A stretch of DNA of 32,785 nucleotides from Bacillota bacterium (GTDB taxonomy: Bacteria; Bacillota; Clostridia; Lachnospirales; Anaerotignaceae). The stretch spans positions 1-32,785 of the forward strand of contig JAFWDD010000036.1 of NCBI GenBank assembly GCA_017534115.1. The letters run 5' to 3'. Positions 8,384 to 15,780 of the stretch are shown piece by piece (position 1 is the first letter of the stretch; the number at the start of each line of letters is the position of its first letter). Position numbers and translations under genes: made by a program. The notes beneath the pieces are model-generated. The model was given only the letters and a program-made list of their open reading frames with translations. It ran no database searches and was not told the DNA's origin.

Positions 8384-9523
8384 TTACTTCAATTTATGCA
8401 AATATTCCACGCCTTCGGGCTCCGCGCCGTCATTTGTAAATATTTTGTTGAAATCACTTATCATCTGGCCCAGCTGCATGGTCTCCTGGAACATATTTTT
8501 GCTTGTGCACCAGACATTTCCTTTTTCGACTGCCTTGAAATTCTTCAGCAGATCGTTCAGAGCCAGAAACTCTTCCATTGTGTTTATCTCACCGCCGATT
8601 GTACTGTTGTATATTACAAAATCGGCATCTTTAGCGGTTTCGTAAAATGTTTCCATTTCCACATTGACTGTGGATGTATCCTTTTCCGGGTCGCCAAGAT
8701 TGTCAAACACATATTTGCCGCCCGCAAGCTCTATCATTTTGCTTACATAATCACCGGACTTTCTGGCTACAACATAGCCCGATGAATTTATATAGAAAAA
8801 CGCAACAGTTTTTCCTGTGTCTACGTTTTCCGGAAGCGCCTCAAGATATGAAACCTGCTCCGAAAACAGCTCATCAGCTTTTTCCTCTTCATTTAAGAGC
8901 GCTGAATACAATTTGATCCATTCGCCTCGCGCCAGAGGATGCTTTTCCCTGCTGGACTGGTCCGTTAAAACAGGCACTCCCAGCTTTTCCAGCTTTTCCT
9001 TGACTTCGGACGCGTGACCTATCATTGTGGATTCTATTGCCAGCGGACAATTATTTTCAAGAATCAGTTCATAATCCGGTTCGCTGTATTTGCCCGCATA
9101 TATAATCTCTCCGTTTTCCATGGCTTTTCTCGCGTTTTCTATGTACCAGCCCTCAGCCTTTGTGCCGGAAAGCTTTATGGCGTCAAGCCTGTCCATTGCG
9201 TCAAAAAGACACATGGCGGATGTCGCAGCCAGGTATATGTTCTCCACAGGCTGATATATAGGCGTAATATCGCCGGAAATGCCTTTGGGAACATCCTTAC
9301 CTTCCGGAACTACCAGAAAACGGCTGCCGTCCCCAAGAGTGATGAGCTTATATCCGTCTTCATAATAATCAACGCCGAATTCCTCTGCGTATTTGAGCTC
9401 CATTGTGCCGGCAGGTTCCCAGCCGTTTCCAAGACCGGAAACTTCGCTTTTTTCCGCAGCGCATCCGCACATCACAGAAACAGCCAGGAAAAATGTTAAT
9501 AAAACAGACGCTGTTCGTTTCAT
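8384..9523 (-). CDS. Substrate-binding lipoprotein of the importer (FecB/BtuF-like)
   Basis: Extracytoplasmic binding protein expected to deliver ligand to the permease encoded next. The signal peptide ends at VMCGC, with the lipidated cysteine at residue 21. The mature part has the periplasmic-binding-protein-2 pattern: IYLAATSAMCLFDAMDRLDAI, then YELILENNCPLAIEST, then LAGGKYVFDNLGDP, with a long helix between the two lobes. I use the ATG at 9523, because AAAGGGAG lies seven bases before it. The ATG at 9529, six bases earlier, overlaps the previous stop as ATGA but sits almost on top of the ribosome site. The ligand cannot be assigned from sequence; the operon's B12 control favours a corrinoid or tetrapyrrole, while ferric chelates remain possible. 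Confidence 0.88.
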   Translation of the reverse strand: MKRTASVLLTFFLAVSVMCGCAAEKSEVSGLGNGWEPAGTMELKYAEEFGVDYYEDGYKLITLGDGSRFLVVPEGKDVPKGISGDITPIYQPVENIYLAATSAMCLFDAMDRLDAIKLSGTKAEGWYIENARKAMENGEIIYAGKYSEPDYELILENNCPLAIESTMIGHASEVKEKLEKLGVPVLTDQSSREKHPLARGEWIKLYSALLNEEEKADELFSEQVSYLEALPENVDTGKTVAFFYINSSGYVVARKSGDYVSKMIELAGGKYVFDNLGDPEKDTSTVNVEMETFYETAKDADFVIYNSTIGGEINTMEEFLALNDLLKNFKAVEKGNVWCTSKNMFQETMQLGQMISDFNKIFTNDGAEPEGVEYLHKLK

Positions 9524-9525
9524 AT

Positions 9526-9924
9526 TCATTCTCCCTTTAATGTCCCGCTGTCAAAAAACAGTGTGTAATCAATGAGATGAGGCTGGCTCATAGCAACAGT
9601 GCACGCGGATACTTCCATCTTTTCATCTAATACGACAGGAATTTCAAAGGTTGAGTTGCCTTCCGTATTTATGGGTTCATACCGCACATCATCTACTATC
9701 ATGTACTCGTAATAAGGACTGCTCCATACAATGGTTCCCACAGCCTCTCCGCCGGAGATTTCAACCGCCGCATCCTCGATGGAACTTCTGCCGGAGCCTC
9801 CCTCAAGGGTTACATCCACTGAATATGTTCCGTCGGGAATTTCTTTGGGTTTGCAGGCGGAAAAGCTTATACATAAAATTATAACAGATAATATACAAAT
9901 AGTCTTATTTTTAATATTCTTCAT
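9526..9924 (-). CDS. Small lipoprotein, paralogous to the C-terminal half of the preceding lipoprotein
   Basis: 132-residue protein with a signal peptide ending in FSAC (cysteine 24). The mature part is one small, probably all-beta domain. It begins DGTYSVDVTLEGGSGRSS, continues through VEISGGEAVGTIVWSSPYYEYMIVDD and FEIPVVLDEKMEVSA, and ends TVAMSQPHLIDYTLFF. This order of motifs (DGxYxVxV, V-x-GG-x-AxxxxxSxxYxYM, F-x-IPxxLDE, closing tYtLxF) is shared with the neighbouring gene at 9929-10510, so the two are probably diverged duplicates. The fold resembles NEAT-type tetrapyrrole-binding domains in size and layout, but I cannot establish homology by eye. GGAG lies seven bases before the ATG, inside the end of the upstream gene. 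It may hand a ligand to the binding protein encoded next. Confidence 0.8.
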   Translation of the reverse strand: MKNIKNKTICILSVIILCISFSACKPKEIPDGTYSVDVTLEGGSGRSSIEDAAVEISGGEAVGTIVWSSPYYEYMIVDDVRYEPINTEGNSTFEIPVVLDEKMEVSACTVAMSQPHLIDYTLFFDSGTLKGE

Positions 9925-9928
9925 AACG

Positions 9929-10510
9929 TTACTCCGAAATCAATGAATCCTCAGGTATGGAATCTGCTTTGAATATAAGGGTGCGGTCATACCATTTTTC
10001 CTTTTTTATGCTCCATGCGGCGCAGTCTGTCTCCACATTAAGAGCCTCAAGGGGAACCGTAAATGTTTTCTGTCCCTCTTCATTCAAAACAAAGGGAATG
10101 TATGTATCTTCAGTATCATTTAAAGCATCTTCGCCGGTACCCATATAAAGCATACCGTATCCCTGGCCGCTCATTGTCATATCCGCCGTCATTTTACCGC
10201 TTTCCACATTCACTATACACTTAACCACTTTGAACATGGATGAGCTGGATTCAACCTCTATTTCATAAGAACCGTCCTTGAGTTCATCCGCGTATATGGG
10301 AGTAAGTCCTTCATCGCTAACTTCCACTGCCGTACTTGTTGAGCTTTCAGTATTTTCGGATTTTTCTGTATCTTCTGTCTTTTCCGTAGTTTCCGCCTTT
10401 TCAGAAGTTTCTGCAGGCGCCGTCTGGGCTTCCTGTACTTCCTCTTTACCGCATCCTGCCGCGGATAAAATCATAGCAGCTAAAACAAAACCAACAAATA
10501 TTTTCTTCAT
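9929..10510 (-). CDS. Lipoprotein with charged linker and a small beta-rich domain
   Basis: 194-residue surface lipoprotein. The signal peptide ends LSAAGCGKE with the lipid cysteine at residue 20, nearly identical to that of the CbiK lipoprotein upstream. A spacer rich in Glu, Thr, Ser and Ala (about residues 21-60) lifts the folded part off the membrane. The domain starts at DGSYEIEVESSSSMFKVV, has VNVESGKMTADMTMSGQGYG and IPFVLNEEGQKTFTVP, and ends EKWYDRTLIF. It matches the layout of the next gene's domain. I place the start at the ATG at 10510 with AAGGTG upstream; the open frame extends 14 codons further without support. Its function is unknown; location and B12 control suggest binding or relay of a tetrapyrrole or metal at the cell surface. 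Confidence 0.8.
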   Translation of the reverse strand: MKKIFVGFVLAAMILSAAGCGKEEVQEAQTAPAETSEKAETTEKTEDTEKSENTESSTSTAVEVSDEGLTPIYADELKDGSYEIEVESSSSMFKVVKCIVNVESGKMTADMTMSGQGYGMLYMGTGEDALNDTEDTYIPFVLNEEGQKTFTVPLEALNVETDCAAWSIKKEKWYDRTLIFKADSIPEDSLISE

Positions 10511-10537
10511 TATTTTCACCTTTTCATATAGAAACAG

Positions 10538-10573
10538 GGCTTCTGCACCCACAAAAGTGTATGCACAGAAGCC
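10538..10573 (-). other. Intercistronic hairpin between cbiK and the next lipoprotein gene
   Basis: GGCTTCTG (10538-10545) and CAGAAGCC (10566-10573) are perfect inverted repeats of eight bases in the 82-base gap after the cbiK stop. No clear T-run follows on the minus strand, so it is not a standard terminator. It could be an RNA processing or stability element that sets different levels of cbiK and downstream genes. Confidence 0.5.
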
Positions 10574-10592
10574 TCAATTAACTAATTTACAA

Positions 10593-11534
10593 TTATTTTG
10601 CGATTGCGTCAGCGCAGTGGCCCACGATCATCTGCTGAACGCCTTCATACTGGCCGAGGCCTTTAAGCACGCACTCAACCTCAAAACCTTCAGCCTCAAA
10701 CTGGCTCTTCCATGAATCGTCATCATCGCCTGCCATATCATTGTTAGCGTGGTCTCCCGCAACGATCATAAGGGGCATAAGTACAACTTTTTTAGCGCCG
10801 TATTCTTTAGCCATACCAATAACATCTTCTAAATCGGGCTCTGCTTCAACTGTTCCGATGAAAATATTATCGTATCCGGCTTCTGTTATTTTTTCCTGAA
10901 GTTTAGCGTATGTAGCGTTTGCTTCATGCTCTGTTCCGTGACCCATGAATACAATGGCTGTGCCTTCTTCATTATAGGAAGCTGTTTCATCCGCAAGAAC
11001 TTTTACCAAAGCGTCATAATCGCTGTCGGATGCAAGAAGGGTATCACTGAAATTCAATGTATCGAATTTATCGCTGTACTTATTAACTTCAGCAACAATG
11101 TCATCATACTCAAAACCATTCATAACATGAGTGGGCTGAATAATAACATCTTTGACTCCGTCTGCAACAAGACGGTCCATAGCTTCCGTTACGTTATCAA
11201 TTTCAATATTGTCTCTGTCTTTTAATTTATCAATGATGATCTGGCTTGTGAAGGCTCTGCGCACTTCATAATCAGGGTTTGCGTCCTGAAGGGCTTTCTC
11301 AACAGCGCCGATTGTTAATTCACGGCTGTCATTATAGCTTGTACCGAAGGAAACCGCTAAAATAACGGGTTTCTGTTCTGTTACATCCTCAGAAGCTTCC
11401 TCCTGAACAGCTTCAGCCGTCTCTTTTACCGCTTCCTGAACGGCTTCTTCCTCTTTTCCGCATCCCGCAGCTGAAAACATCATGCCTGCGGCAAGAATCA
11501 TGGGAATTACTTTTTTAATTAAATTTTTCTTCAT
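10593..11534 (-). CDS. cbiK: Exported lipoprotein sirohydrochlorin cobaltochelatase CbiK
   Basis: Family reaction: insertion of Co(II) into sirohydrochlorin at the entry of the anaerobic B12 pathway. The mature part matches CbiK: PVILAVSFGTSYNDSRELTI, VRRAFTSQIIIDKL, VIIQPTHVMNGFEYD, IVFMGHGTEHEANATYAKL, GTVEAEPDLEDVI, and MPLMIVAGDHANNDMAGDD. The two histidines in MGHGTEHE and GDHANND and the glutamate of EAEPDLED correspond to the metal-site region. Unusually for a B12 synthesis enzyme it has a signal peptide ending AAGC (cysteine 25) and an acidic linker, so it should sit outside the membrane. Periplasmic CbiK forms are known in Desulfovibrio. The start is the ATG at 11534, GGAGG eight bases upstream. 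It is the first gene after the riboswitch. Confidence 0.92.
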   Translation of the reverse strand: MKKNLIKKVIPMILAAGMMFSAAGCGKEEEAVQEAVKETAEAVQEEASEDVTEQKPVILAVSFGTSYNDSRELTIGAVEKALQDANPDYEVRRAFTSQIIIDKLKDRDNIEIDNVTEAMDRLVADGVKDVIIQPTHVMNGFEYDDIVAEVNKYSDKFDTLNFSDTLLASDSDYDALVKVLADETASYNEEGTAIVFMGHGTEHEANATYAKLQEKITEAGYDNIFIGTVEAEPDLEDVIGMAKEYGAKKVVLMPLMIVAGDHANNDMAGDDDDSWKSQFEAEGFEVECVLKGLGQYEGVQQMIVGHCADAIAK

Positions 11535-11586
11535 TTTCTGTACCTCCATTAATAATTACAATCTTAATTACAATTCTTCATCAATC

Positions 11587-11616
11587 GCCGGTAAAGCTTT
11601 GTTTTCTTAAACCGGC
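11587..11616 (-). other. Small hairpin in the cbiK 5' leader
   Basis: GCCGGT (11587-11592) and ACCGGC (11611-11616) can pair, with extra pairing just inside. It lies between the riboswitch terminator and the cbiK ribosome binding site. Its role is unknown. The stretch 11535-11726 otherwise holds no convincing gene. Confidence 0.35.
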
Positions 11617-11726
11617 TCAAAAGTAAAATCAAAGTATTAAAAACGCATAAAAATCCGTTTCACGCCTTGACACTTTTGGAAATCTCAGTCTGTTTGCAAC
11701 ACCTCCAATCATCCTGCCGCGGCAAA

Positions 11727-11772
11727 CAAAAAAAGCCGCGGTAAAATTTAGTAATAAAATTTACCACAGCTG
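11727..11772 (-). terminator. Intrinsic terminator of the riboswitch expression platform
   Basis: On the minus strand, arms AGCTGTGGTAAA and TTTACCGCGGCT (plus positions 11760-11771 and 11734-11745) form a 12-bp stem with two G-U pairs, followed by seven T residues. It lies after the riboswitch aptamer and before cbiK, the usual place for transcription attenuation. A second CCGCGG copy just downstream (11716-11722) could pair with the 3' arm instead, offering an alternative fold. Confidence 0.75.
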
Positions 11773-11892
11773 AGTTTTCCTGTGATTATCACAATTTGCA
11801 CGCACCAAAACCAAGCCCTTAGCATATGTCTTTTTCAAGCGGACAAAGTTAAGCGCATACAAAAACGCTGACCCTATGCGGATTGCGCACTT

Positions 11893-12110
11893 GCGGGACA
11901 ACATCAGAGCAGGTCTTGTGGCTCGCACCATATAGATATAAATATCCGCGTCCTTATATCCTGCCTTCTCAGTTTCCCAATGACCGGCTTTCACCGACGG
12001 ATATAAAAACATTCGATGCATACACCGACAGAATTACGCAGGGGATTCTCACCCCATTCCCTTTTCACGAACTATGCCTTGACAAAAAAATCCTTTGCAC
12101 CATAGCCCGC
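11893..12110 (-). ncRNA. Cobalamin (AdoCbl-type) riboswitch
   Basis: Read on the minus strand, the 5' part has GGTGC, then the conserved core GGAATGGGGTGAGAATCCCC (plus 12041-12060), then GAAAGCC and a GGGAA-type element. The B12 box GAGCCACAAGACCTGC lies at plus 11910-11925. GCGGG (12106-12110) and CCCGC (11893-11897) can form the closing P1 stem. The B12 box differs from the common GCCAGAAGACCTGCC at only a few bases. It precedes a terminator and the CbiK, transporter and cbi operon, so high cobalamin should stop transcription early. The subclass is not certain by eye. Confidence 0.88.
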
Positions 12111-12144
12111 ACTCTGTGTGAAAGTATTTAATTTTTATATACTT

Positions 12145-12173
12145 ATTTTAGCACTTATTTAAGCGGAAAGCAA
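12145..12173 (-). promoter_or_regulatory. Sigma-A-like promoter of the B12 operon
   Basis: On the minus strand TTGCTT (plus 12168-12173) is separated by 17 bases from TAAAAT (plus 12145-12150). Initiation about seven bases downstream would start the RNA just before the riboswitch. The -35 box is imperfect but the spacing is ideal. Confidence 0.6.
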
Positions 12174-12313
12174 TAAAAACCGCTTATTTGCGGGATTTAA
12201 AATATTTCCTCTTAGGTCAACATTTTCTCCAACTTTTGGGGTTCACTTTAGTTTTGTGCGGTGTTTTTTTGCCTTTTTACTATATATCTAATGGCTTTTT
12301 AATACAGCCGTTT

Positions 12314-12342
12314 TTGTATTTCACATAAAATGATGTTATACT
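12314..12342 (+). promoter_or_regulatory. Sigma-A-like promoter of the plus-strand flavoprotein unit
   Basis: TTGTAT (12314-12319), 17 bases, TATACT (12337-12342). It is about 45 bases upstream of the ATG at 12392. The intergenic stretch 12131-12391 otherwise holds only the divergent promoter of the B12 operon. Confidence 0.6.
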
Positions 12343-12391
12343 TATTTTAAGAATATTTATTCGGGCACTGCATATAACTGAGGAGGCTCTT

Positions 12392-12934
12392 ATGAGTAAT
12401 ATAGTTGTAATTTCTACGAGCCTGCGGGCAAAAAGCAATTCGGATATTTTAACGGAAAGGCTCATTTCTGGAGCTTTGGACGCGGGACATAACGTTGAGC
12501 ATATCAGCCTTAAGGGAAAAGAGCTTAAATTCTGCATCGGATGCCTTGTGCGTCAGAAAACCCAAAAATGTGTGCTGAATGACGATGCCGTCCTGATTGC
12601 GGAGAAGGTCAGAAATGCCGACACTCTGGTTTTTGCCACACCAATTTATTATTATGAAATGAGCGGACAGATGAAAACTCTGCTGGACAGAATGAATCCA
12701 CTTTATCCGTCGGATTACAGGTTCCGCAAAGTCTATATGCTCATGACGGCGGCAGAAGACGAGGATTTTGTTCCCGAAAAGGCCGTAAACGGTCTGCAGG
12801 GCTGGATCGACTGTTTTGAAAAGGCCGAGCTTGGCGGATATCTCTTTTGCGGAGGTATAGACGCTCCCGGCGAAGCGGCGGAGAAGTATGAAGCACTTGA
12901 AAAAGCTTATCAGTTCGGCAAAGAGATTGTATAA
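12392..12934 (+). CDS. NAD(P)H-dependent FMN reductase-like flavoprotein
   Basis: 180-residue flavodoxin-fold protein of the FMN-reductase/iron-sulfur-flavoprotein superfamily. The N-terminus VVISTSLRAKSNSDILTE is the phosphate-binding loop of this fold. FATPIYYYEMSGQMKTLLDR is the second flavin-contact segment and is highly typical. A cysteine trio, CIGCLVRQKTQKC (about residues 49-61), is placed as in relatives that bind an iron-sulfur cluster or use redox cysteines; which applies is unclear. Expected to be cytoplasmic. GGAGG lies eight bases before the ATG. It is the first gene of a unit with the exported aldo/keto reductase and SLH-flavodoxin downstream. Confidence 0.85.
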   Translation: MSNIVVISTSLRAKSNSDILTERLISGALDAGHNVEHISLKGKELKFCIGCLVRQKTQKCVLNDDAVLIAEKVRNADTLVFATPIYYYEMSGQMKTLLDRMNPLYPSDYRFRKVYMLMTAAEDEDFVPEKAVNGLQGWIDCFEKAELGGYLFCGGIDAPGEAAEKYEALEKAYQFGKEIV

Positions 12935-12997
12935 TATGCCGCAAAGACAGAATACCAGGAATTGCAATAAAATCATACAAATTCGGAGGTGTTTTAC

Positions 12998-14005
12998 ATG
13001 ATAAGGAAAATACTGCCTGTCATACTATGCATGTTCATAACGATTTCCGCATCGGCATGCGAAGCATCAGGCGAAACCTCTTCCGGCATACGGGAAAGCA
13101 GGATCCAGTTCATAGAAACTGAAGCAGGCAGACTGTATAAAATCGCAAGAAAACAGCAGGAAGATAAAGGTACAGGTATATTTGATTTCGAAAAAAAGAC
13201 CGTCCTGTTAAACAGCGGGTATAAGATGCCCATAATCGGGCTCGGCACATGGACTCTTTCCGATGATGAAGCCGAAAACTCCGTATACCATGCTTTAAAA
13301 TCCGGAATGCGTCTTATTGATACGGCAAGGTATTACGGCAATGAAAAAGGAGTCGGCCGCGGACTCAGAAAAGCTGTCGATGAAGGCATAGTGACCCGGG
13401 AGGAAGTATTTATTACTTCAAAAATAATGCCTTCGGATTACGACAGAGCGGCAAAAGGCATAGAAGATTCACTTTCCGACCTGGACGTTGATTATATAGA
13501 CCTTATGCTGATACATCAGCCGGGATGGAATGATGAAGCAGTATATAAAGCCATGGAAGATGCTGTGCGTAACGGAAAGATAAAGTCCATAGGCATATCC
13601 AATTACTATACAAGGAAGGCTGTGGACGAAGTTCTTTCCTATGCAGAGATACCGCCTTCAGTCATCCAGAATGAAAATCATCTGTATTATCAGAATACGG
13701 ACCTTCGGGATTATGTGAAGCAGTATGGAATTGTAATCGAATCGTGGTATCCTTTCGGAGGCAGAGGACATACATCAGAGAACTTTAATAATGATGTTAT
13801 AGTGGAATTGGCAGAAAAATACAACAAATCCTCAGCGCAGATCATACTGAGATGGCAGCTGCAGGCAGGGTTTATCGCCATTCCGGGCTCTTCCAATCCG
13901 GAGCATATCGCAGAAAATTATGATATATTCGATTTTGAACTTACAAATGAAGAAATCCAGCGCATAGGATGGCTCAACAAACACAAAAGATATGAAAACT
14001 GGTAA
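12998..14005 (+). CDS. Aldo/keto reductase with N-terminal lipoprotein signal
   Basis: 335-residue protein. The N-terminus MIRKILPVILCMFITISASA looks like a signal peptide, followed by Cys21, a probable lipidation site (ASAC, not the strongest lipobox). A linker of about 45 residues leads to a complete AKR domain starting near VLLNSGYKMPIIGLGTW. The catalytic tetrad is visible: Asp and Tyr in DTARYYGNE, Lys in ITSKIM, His in LIHQP. The cofactor-side motifs SIGISNYY and QIILRWQLQAGFIAIPGSSNP are also there. AKRs are normally cytoplasmic and NADPH-dependent, so an exported copy is odd: the cofactor source outside the membrane is unclear. The start is set by GGAGG eight bases upstream of the ATG; a GTG nine bases earlier is less likely. 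Confidence 0.85.
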   Translation: MIRKILPVILCMFITISASACEASGETSSGIRESRIQFIETEAGRLYKIARKQQEDKGTGIFDFEKKTVLLNSGYKMPIIGLGTWTLSDDEAENSVYHALKSGMRLIDTARYYGNEKGVGRGLRKAVDEGIVTREEVFITSKIMPSDYDRAAKGIEDSLSDLDVDYIDLMLIHQPGWNDEAVYKAMEDAVRNGKIKSIGISNYYTRKAVDEVLSYAEIPPSVIQNENHLYYQNTDLRDYVKQYGIVIESWYPFGGRGHTSENFNNDVIVELAEKYNKSSAQIILRWQLQAGFIAIPGSSNPEHIAENYDIFDFELTNEEIQRIGWLNKHKRYENW

Positions 14006-14076
14006 TATGTGCAGACTAATATACATATTGCCGAAAAAACATCAGAATAAAAAAACAACAGAAAGGATTGAAAAAA

Positions 14077-15270
14077 ATGAAACAAAGAAAAATTTTTACC
14101 AGCATGATCCTGTCAGCAGCGATTATGTTCAGCACGGCCGTATCGGGTTTTGCCGCATCATCCGGCGGATATGACGACGTAAAAGAAACGGACTGGTATT
14201 GCAGCGCAGTTGCGGACATGAAAGAAAAAGGACTTATGTACGGCGTATCCGATACCGAATTCTCACCGGACGGAGACCTGACCCGCGCGATGCTCGTTAC
14301 AATAATCTACAGAATGGCCGGAGAGCCTGCTGTGTCCGGAGATGATGATTTTGAGGACACAAAATCCGGATCATGGTATTCCAACGCTGTTCTCTGGGCT
14401 TCCCAGAAAGAAGTTGTTGCAGGTTACGGCAACGGAAATTTCGGCACCAACGACCCTGTGACACAGGAACAGCTTATTGCTATTTTATGGCGTTATGCGG
14501 GAGAACCGGCTTCCGAAACAACCGAAACAGGTTCAGCTTCCTCATGGGCAATAAAAGCAGTTTCATGGGCAAAGACAAATGAACTTATTGATGAAAATTC
14601 TTATGAATTCGCACCAAAGGAAAATGCATCCCGTGCGCAGATCGCATCTATCCTCAGCAAATATTTAGCAGAGCCTGCCAAAACAGATACTCCCGAAGTG
14701 CAGAATCCCGAAACAGATTCTCCCGAAAAAGGATCCAAAGCTCTGGTAGCTTACTTTGCTGTTGCGGAAAACAGCGATGTTGATGCGGTTTCTTCCGCAA
14801 GCAGGCTTACGGATGGCGGAGAAACAAAGGGTATGGACAGATTCATCGGAGAAATCATCGCGGAAAAAACAAAGGGTGATCTGTTCTCTATTCAGACAGA
14901 AGAAAAGTTCTCAGGAGAATACAACACTCTTCTGGACAACGCACAGGAAATGAAAAACAACGGCGAGATGCCCGCATTGTCATCACACATCGAAAATCTT
15001 GATGATTATGATGTGATTTTTGTGGGATACCCTATCTGGTGGGGAGCTTTGCCCCAGGTTATGGAAAGCTTTTTCAGCGAATATGATTTTTCGGGAAAAA
15101 CCATCGTACCCTTCTGCACCCACGGAGGCAGCGGCAACAGCGGAACTTTCAGCAAAATCGCCGAACTCGAGCCCAATGCAGACGTAAAAGACGGCATTGC
15201 CATCAACATGGATAATGTTTCCGGCTCGAAGCAAAATATTCTTGACTGGCTGGATAAGTTAGGCTTTTAA
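14077..15270 (+). CDS. Exported SLH-domain protein with C-terminal flavodoxin domain
   Basis: 397-residue cell-surface protein. A Sec signal peptide ends near SGFAAS (about residue 28). Three SLH repeats follow: DVKETDWYCSAVADMKEKGL, FEDTKSGSWYSNAVLWASQK and SASSWAIKAVSWAKTNEL (about residues 30-200), each closing with an ALLxxxYRxAGEP-like segment. These bind secondary wall polymers. After a short Thr/Glu/Pro linker a flavodoxin domain begins at KALVAYFAVAEN (about residue 222). It has VIFVGYPIWWGALPQ and FSGKTIVPFCTHGGSGNSG, the FMN-contact loops. The ATG at 14077 has AAGGA eight bases upstream; a TTG nine bases earlier is an alternative. A flavodoxin anchored to the wall would be an extracytoplasmic FMN protein, possibly partnered with the other exported redox proteins nearby. 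Confidence 0.9.
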   Translation: MKQRKIFTSMILSAAIMFSTAVSGFAASSGGYDDVKETDWYCSAVADMKEKGLMYGVSDTEFSPDGDLTRAMLVTIIYRMAGEPAVSGDDDFEDTKSGSWYSNAVLWASQKEVVAGYGNGNFGTNDPVTQEQLIAILWRYAGEPASETTETGSASSWAIKAVSWAKTNELIDENSYEFAPKENASRAQIASILSKYLAEPAKTDTPEVQNPETDSPEKGSKALVAYFAVAENSDVDAVSSASRLTDGGETKGMDRFIGEIIAEKTKGDLFSIQTEEKFSGEYNTLLDNAQEMKNNGEMPALSSHIENLDDYDVIFVGYPIWWGALPQVMESFFSEYDFSGKTIVPFCTHGGSGNSGTFSKIAELEPNADVKDGIAINMDNVSGSKQNILDWLDKLGF

Positions 15271-15306
15271 TTGAATCCAAGATACATATAAAAAGTTTAT
15301 ACAGAC

Positions 15307-15345
15307 AAAAAACTCGGAATCCCCAATCAGGATTTCGAGTTTTTA
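15307..15345. terminator. Bidirectional intrinsic terminator
   Basis: CTCGGAATCC and GGATTTCGAG pair with one mismatch, flanked by A-run and T-run, so it can end the plus-strand unit and the convergent minus-strand unit. Another small AT-only hairpin lies nearby (AAAAATATT and AATATTTTT, about 15354-15374). Confidence 0.8.
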
Positions 15346-15411
15346 TTATCAGTAAAAATATTCATAATATTTTTCTGTTCTCACAAGCTTTTTGTCCGTT
15401 GAATATTTAAA

Positions 15412-15780
15412 TTACCATACGGAAGCCTCCGCTTTGGTAAATTTCCACTTGCCATTTGACTTTTTCGCTTCCAGCCTTAAGGCAAGACGCCATGTATGCC
15501 TTCCTCCGCCGAACACAGCAGCAGATACTCTGGAATTTCCGGTCATGACAGCTCTGTCACCGTCGATATCAACATCAATGTTTTCCGTTTCCTCCGAATA
15601 ATAGTTCAATGTTCCGTTCATAACGGCACAGATATATTCCTGCTTTCCCTGGCGCATTCCCGTCATATGTACAAGCACAAAGGAATCATCGTGCACCCGG
15701 TTGAGCTCAGCCTCGTTCTTTGCCGTCATTGCGGCATACATTTCATGATATAGTTTTATTATCTGCTCCCTGTCGTTCAT
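15412..15780 (-). CDS. NTF2/SnoaL-like (DUF4440-type) protein
   Basis: 122-residue single-domain protein: N-terminal helices (MNDREQIIKLYHEMYAAMTA), then DDSFVLVHMTGMRQGKQEYI and beta strands ending with WRLALRLEAKKSNGKWKFTK. This is the cone-shaped NTF2-like layout used both for small-molecule binding and for ketosteroid-isomerase-like chemistry. No function can be named. GAAGG lies before the ATG. It is the last gene of the run flavodoxin, acetyltransferase, AKR, this protein, and lies 75 bases after the AKR stop, so it is probably cotranscribed. Confidence 0.75.
   Translation of the reverse strand: MNDREQIIKLYHEMYAAMTAKNEAELNRVHDDSFVLVHMTGMRQGKQEYICAVMNGTLNYYSEETENIDVDIDGDRAVMTGNSRVSAAVFGGGRHTWRLALRLEAKKSNGKWKFTKAEASVW

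Noticed and set aside
11680-11704. GGAGGTG followed by a four-codon TTG frame on the minus strand, as a possible leader peptide
   Set aside because: Too short and without a codon bias or attenuator linked to it; likely chance.
11883-12131. Small open frame on the plus strand over the riboswitch
   Set aside because: The region is explained by the cobalamin riboswitch on the other strand; no ribosome site and no motif.
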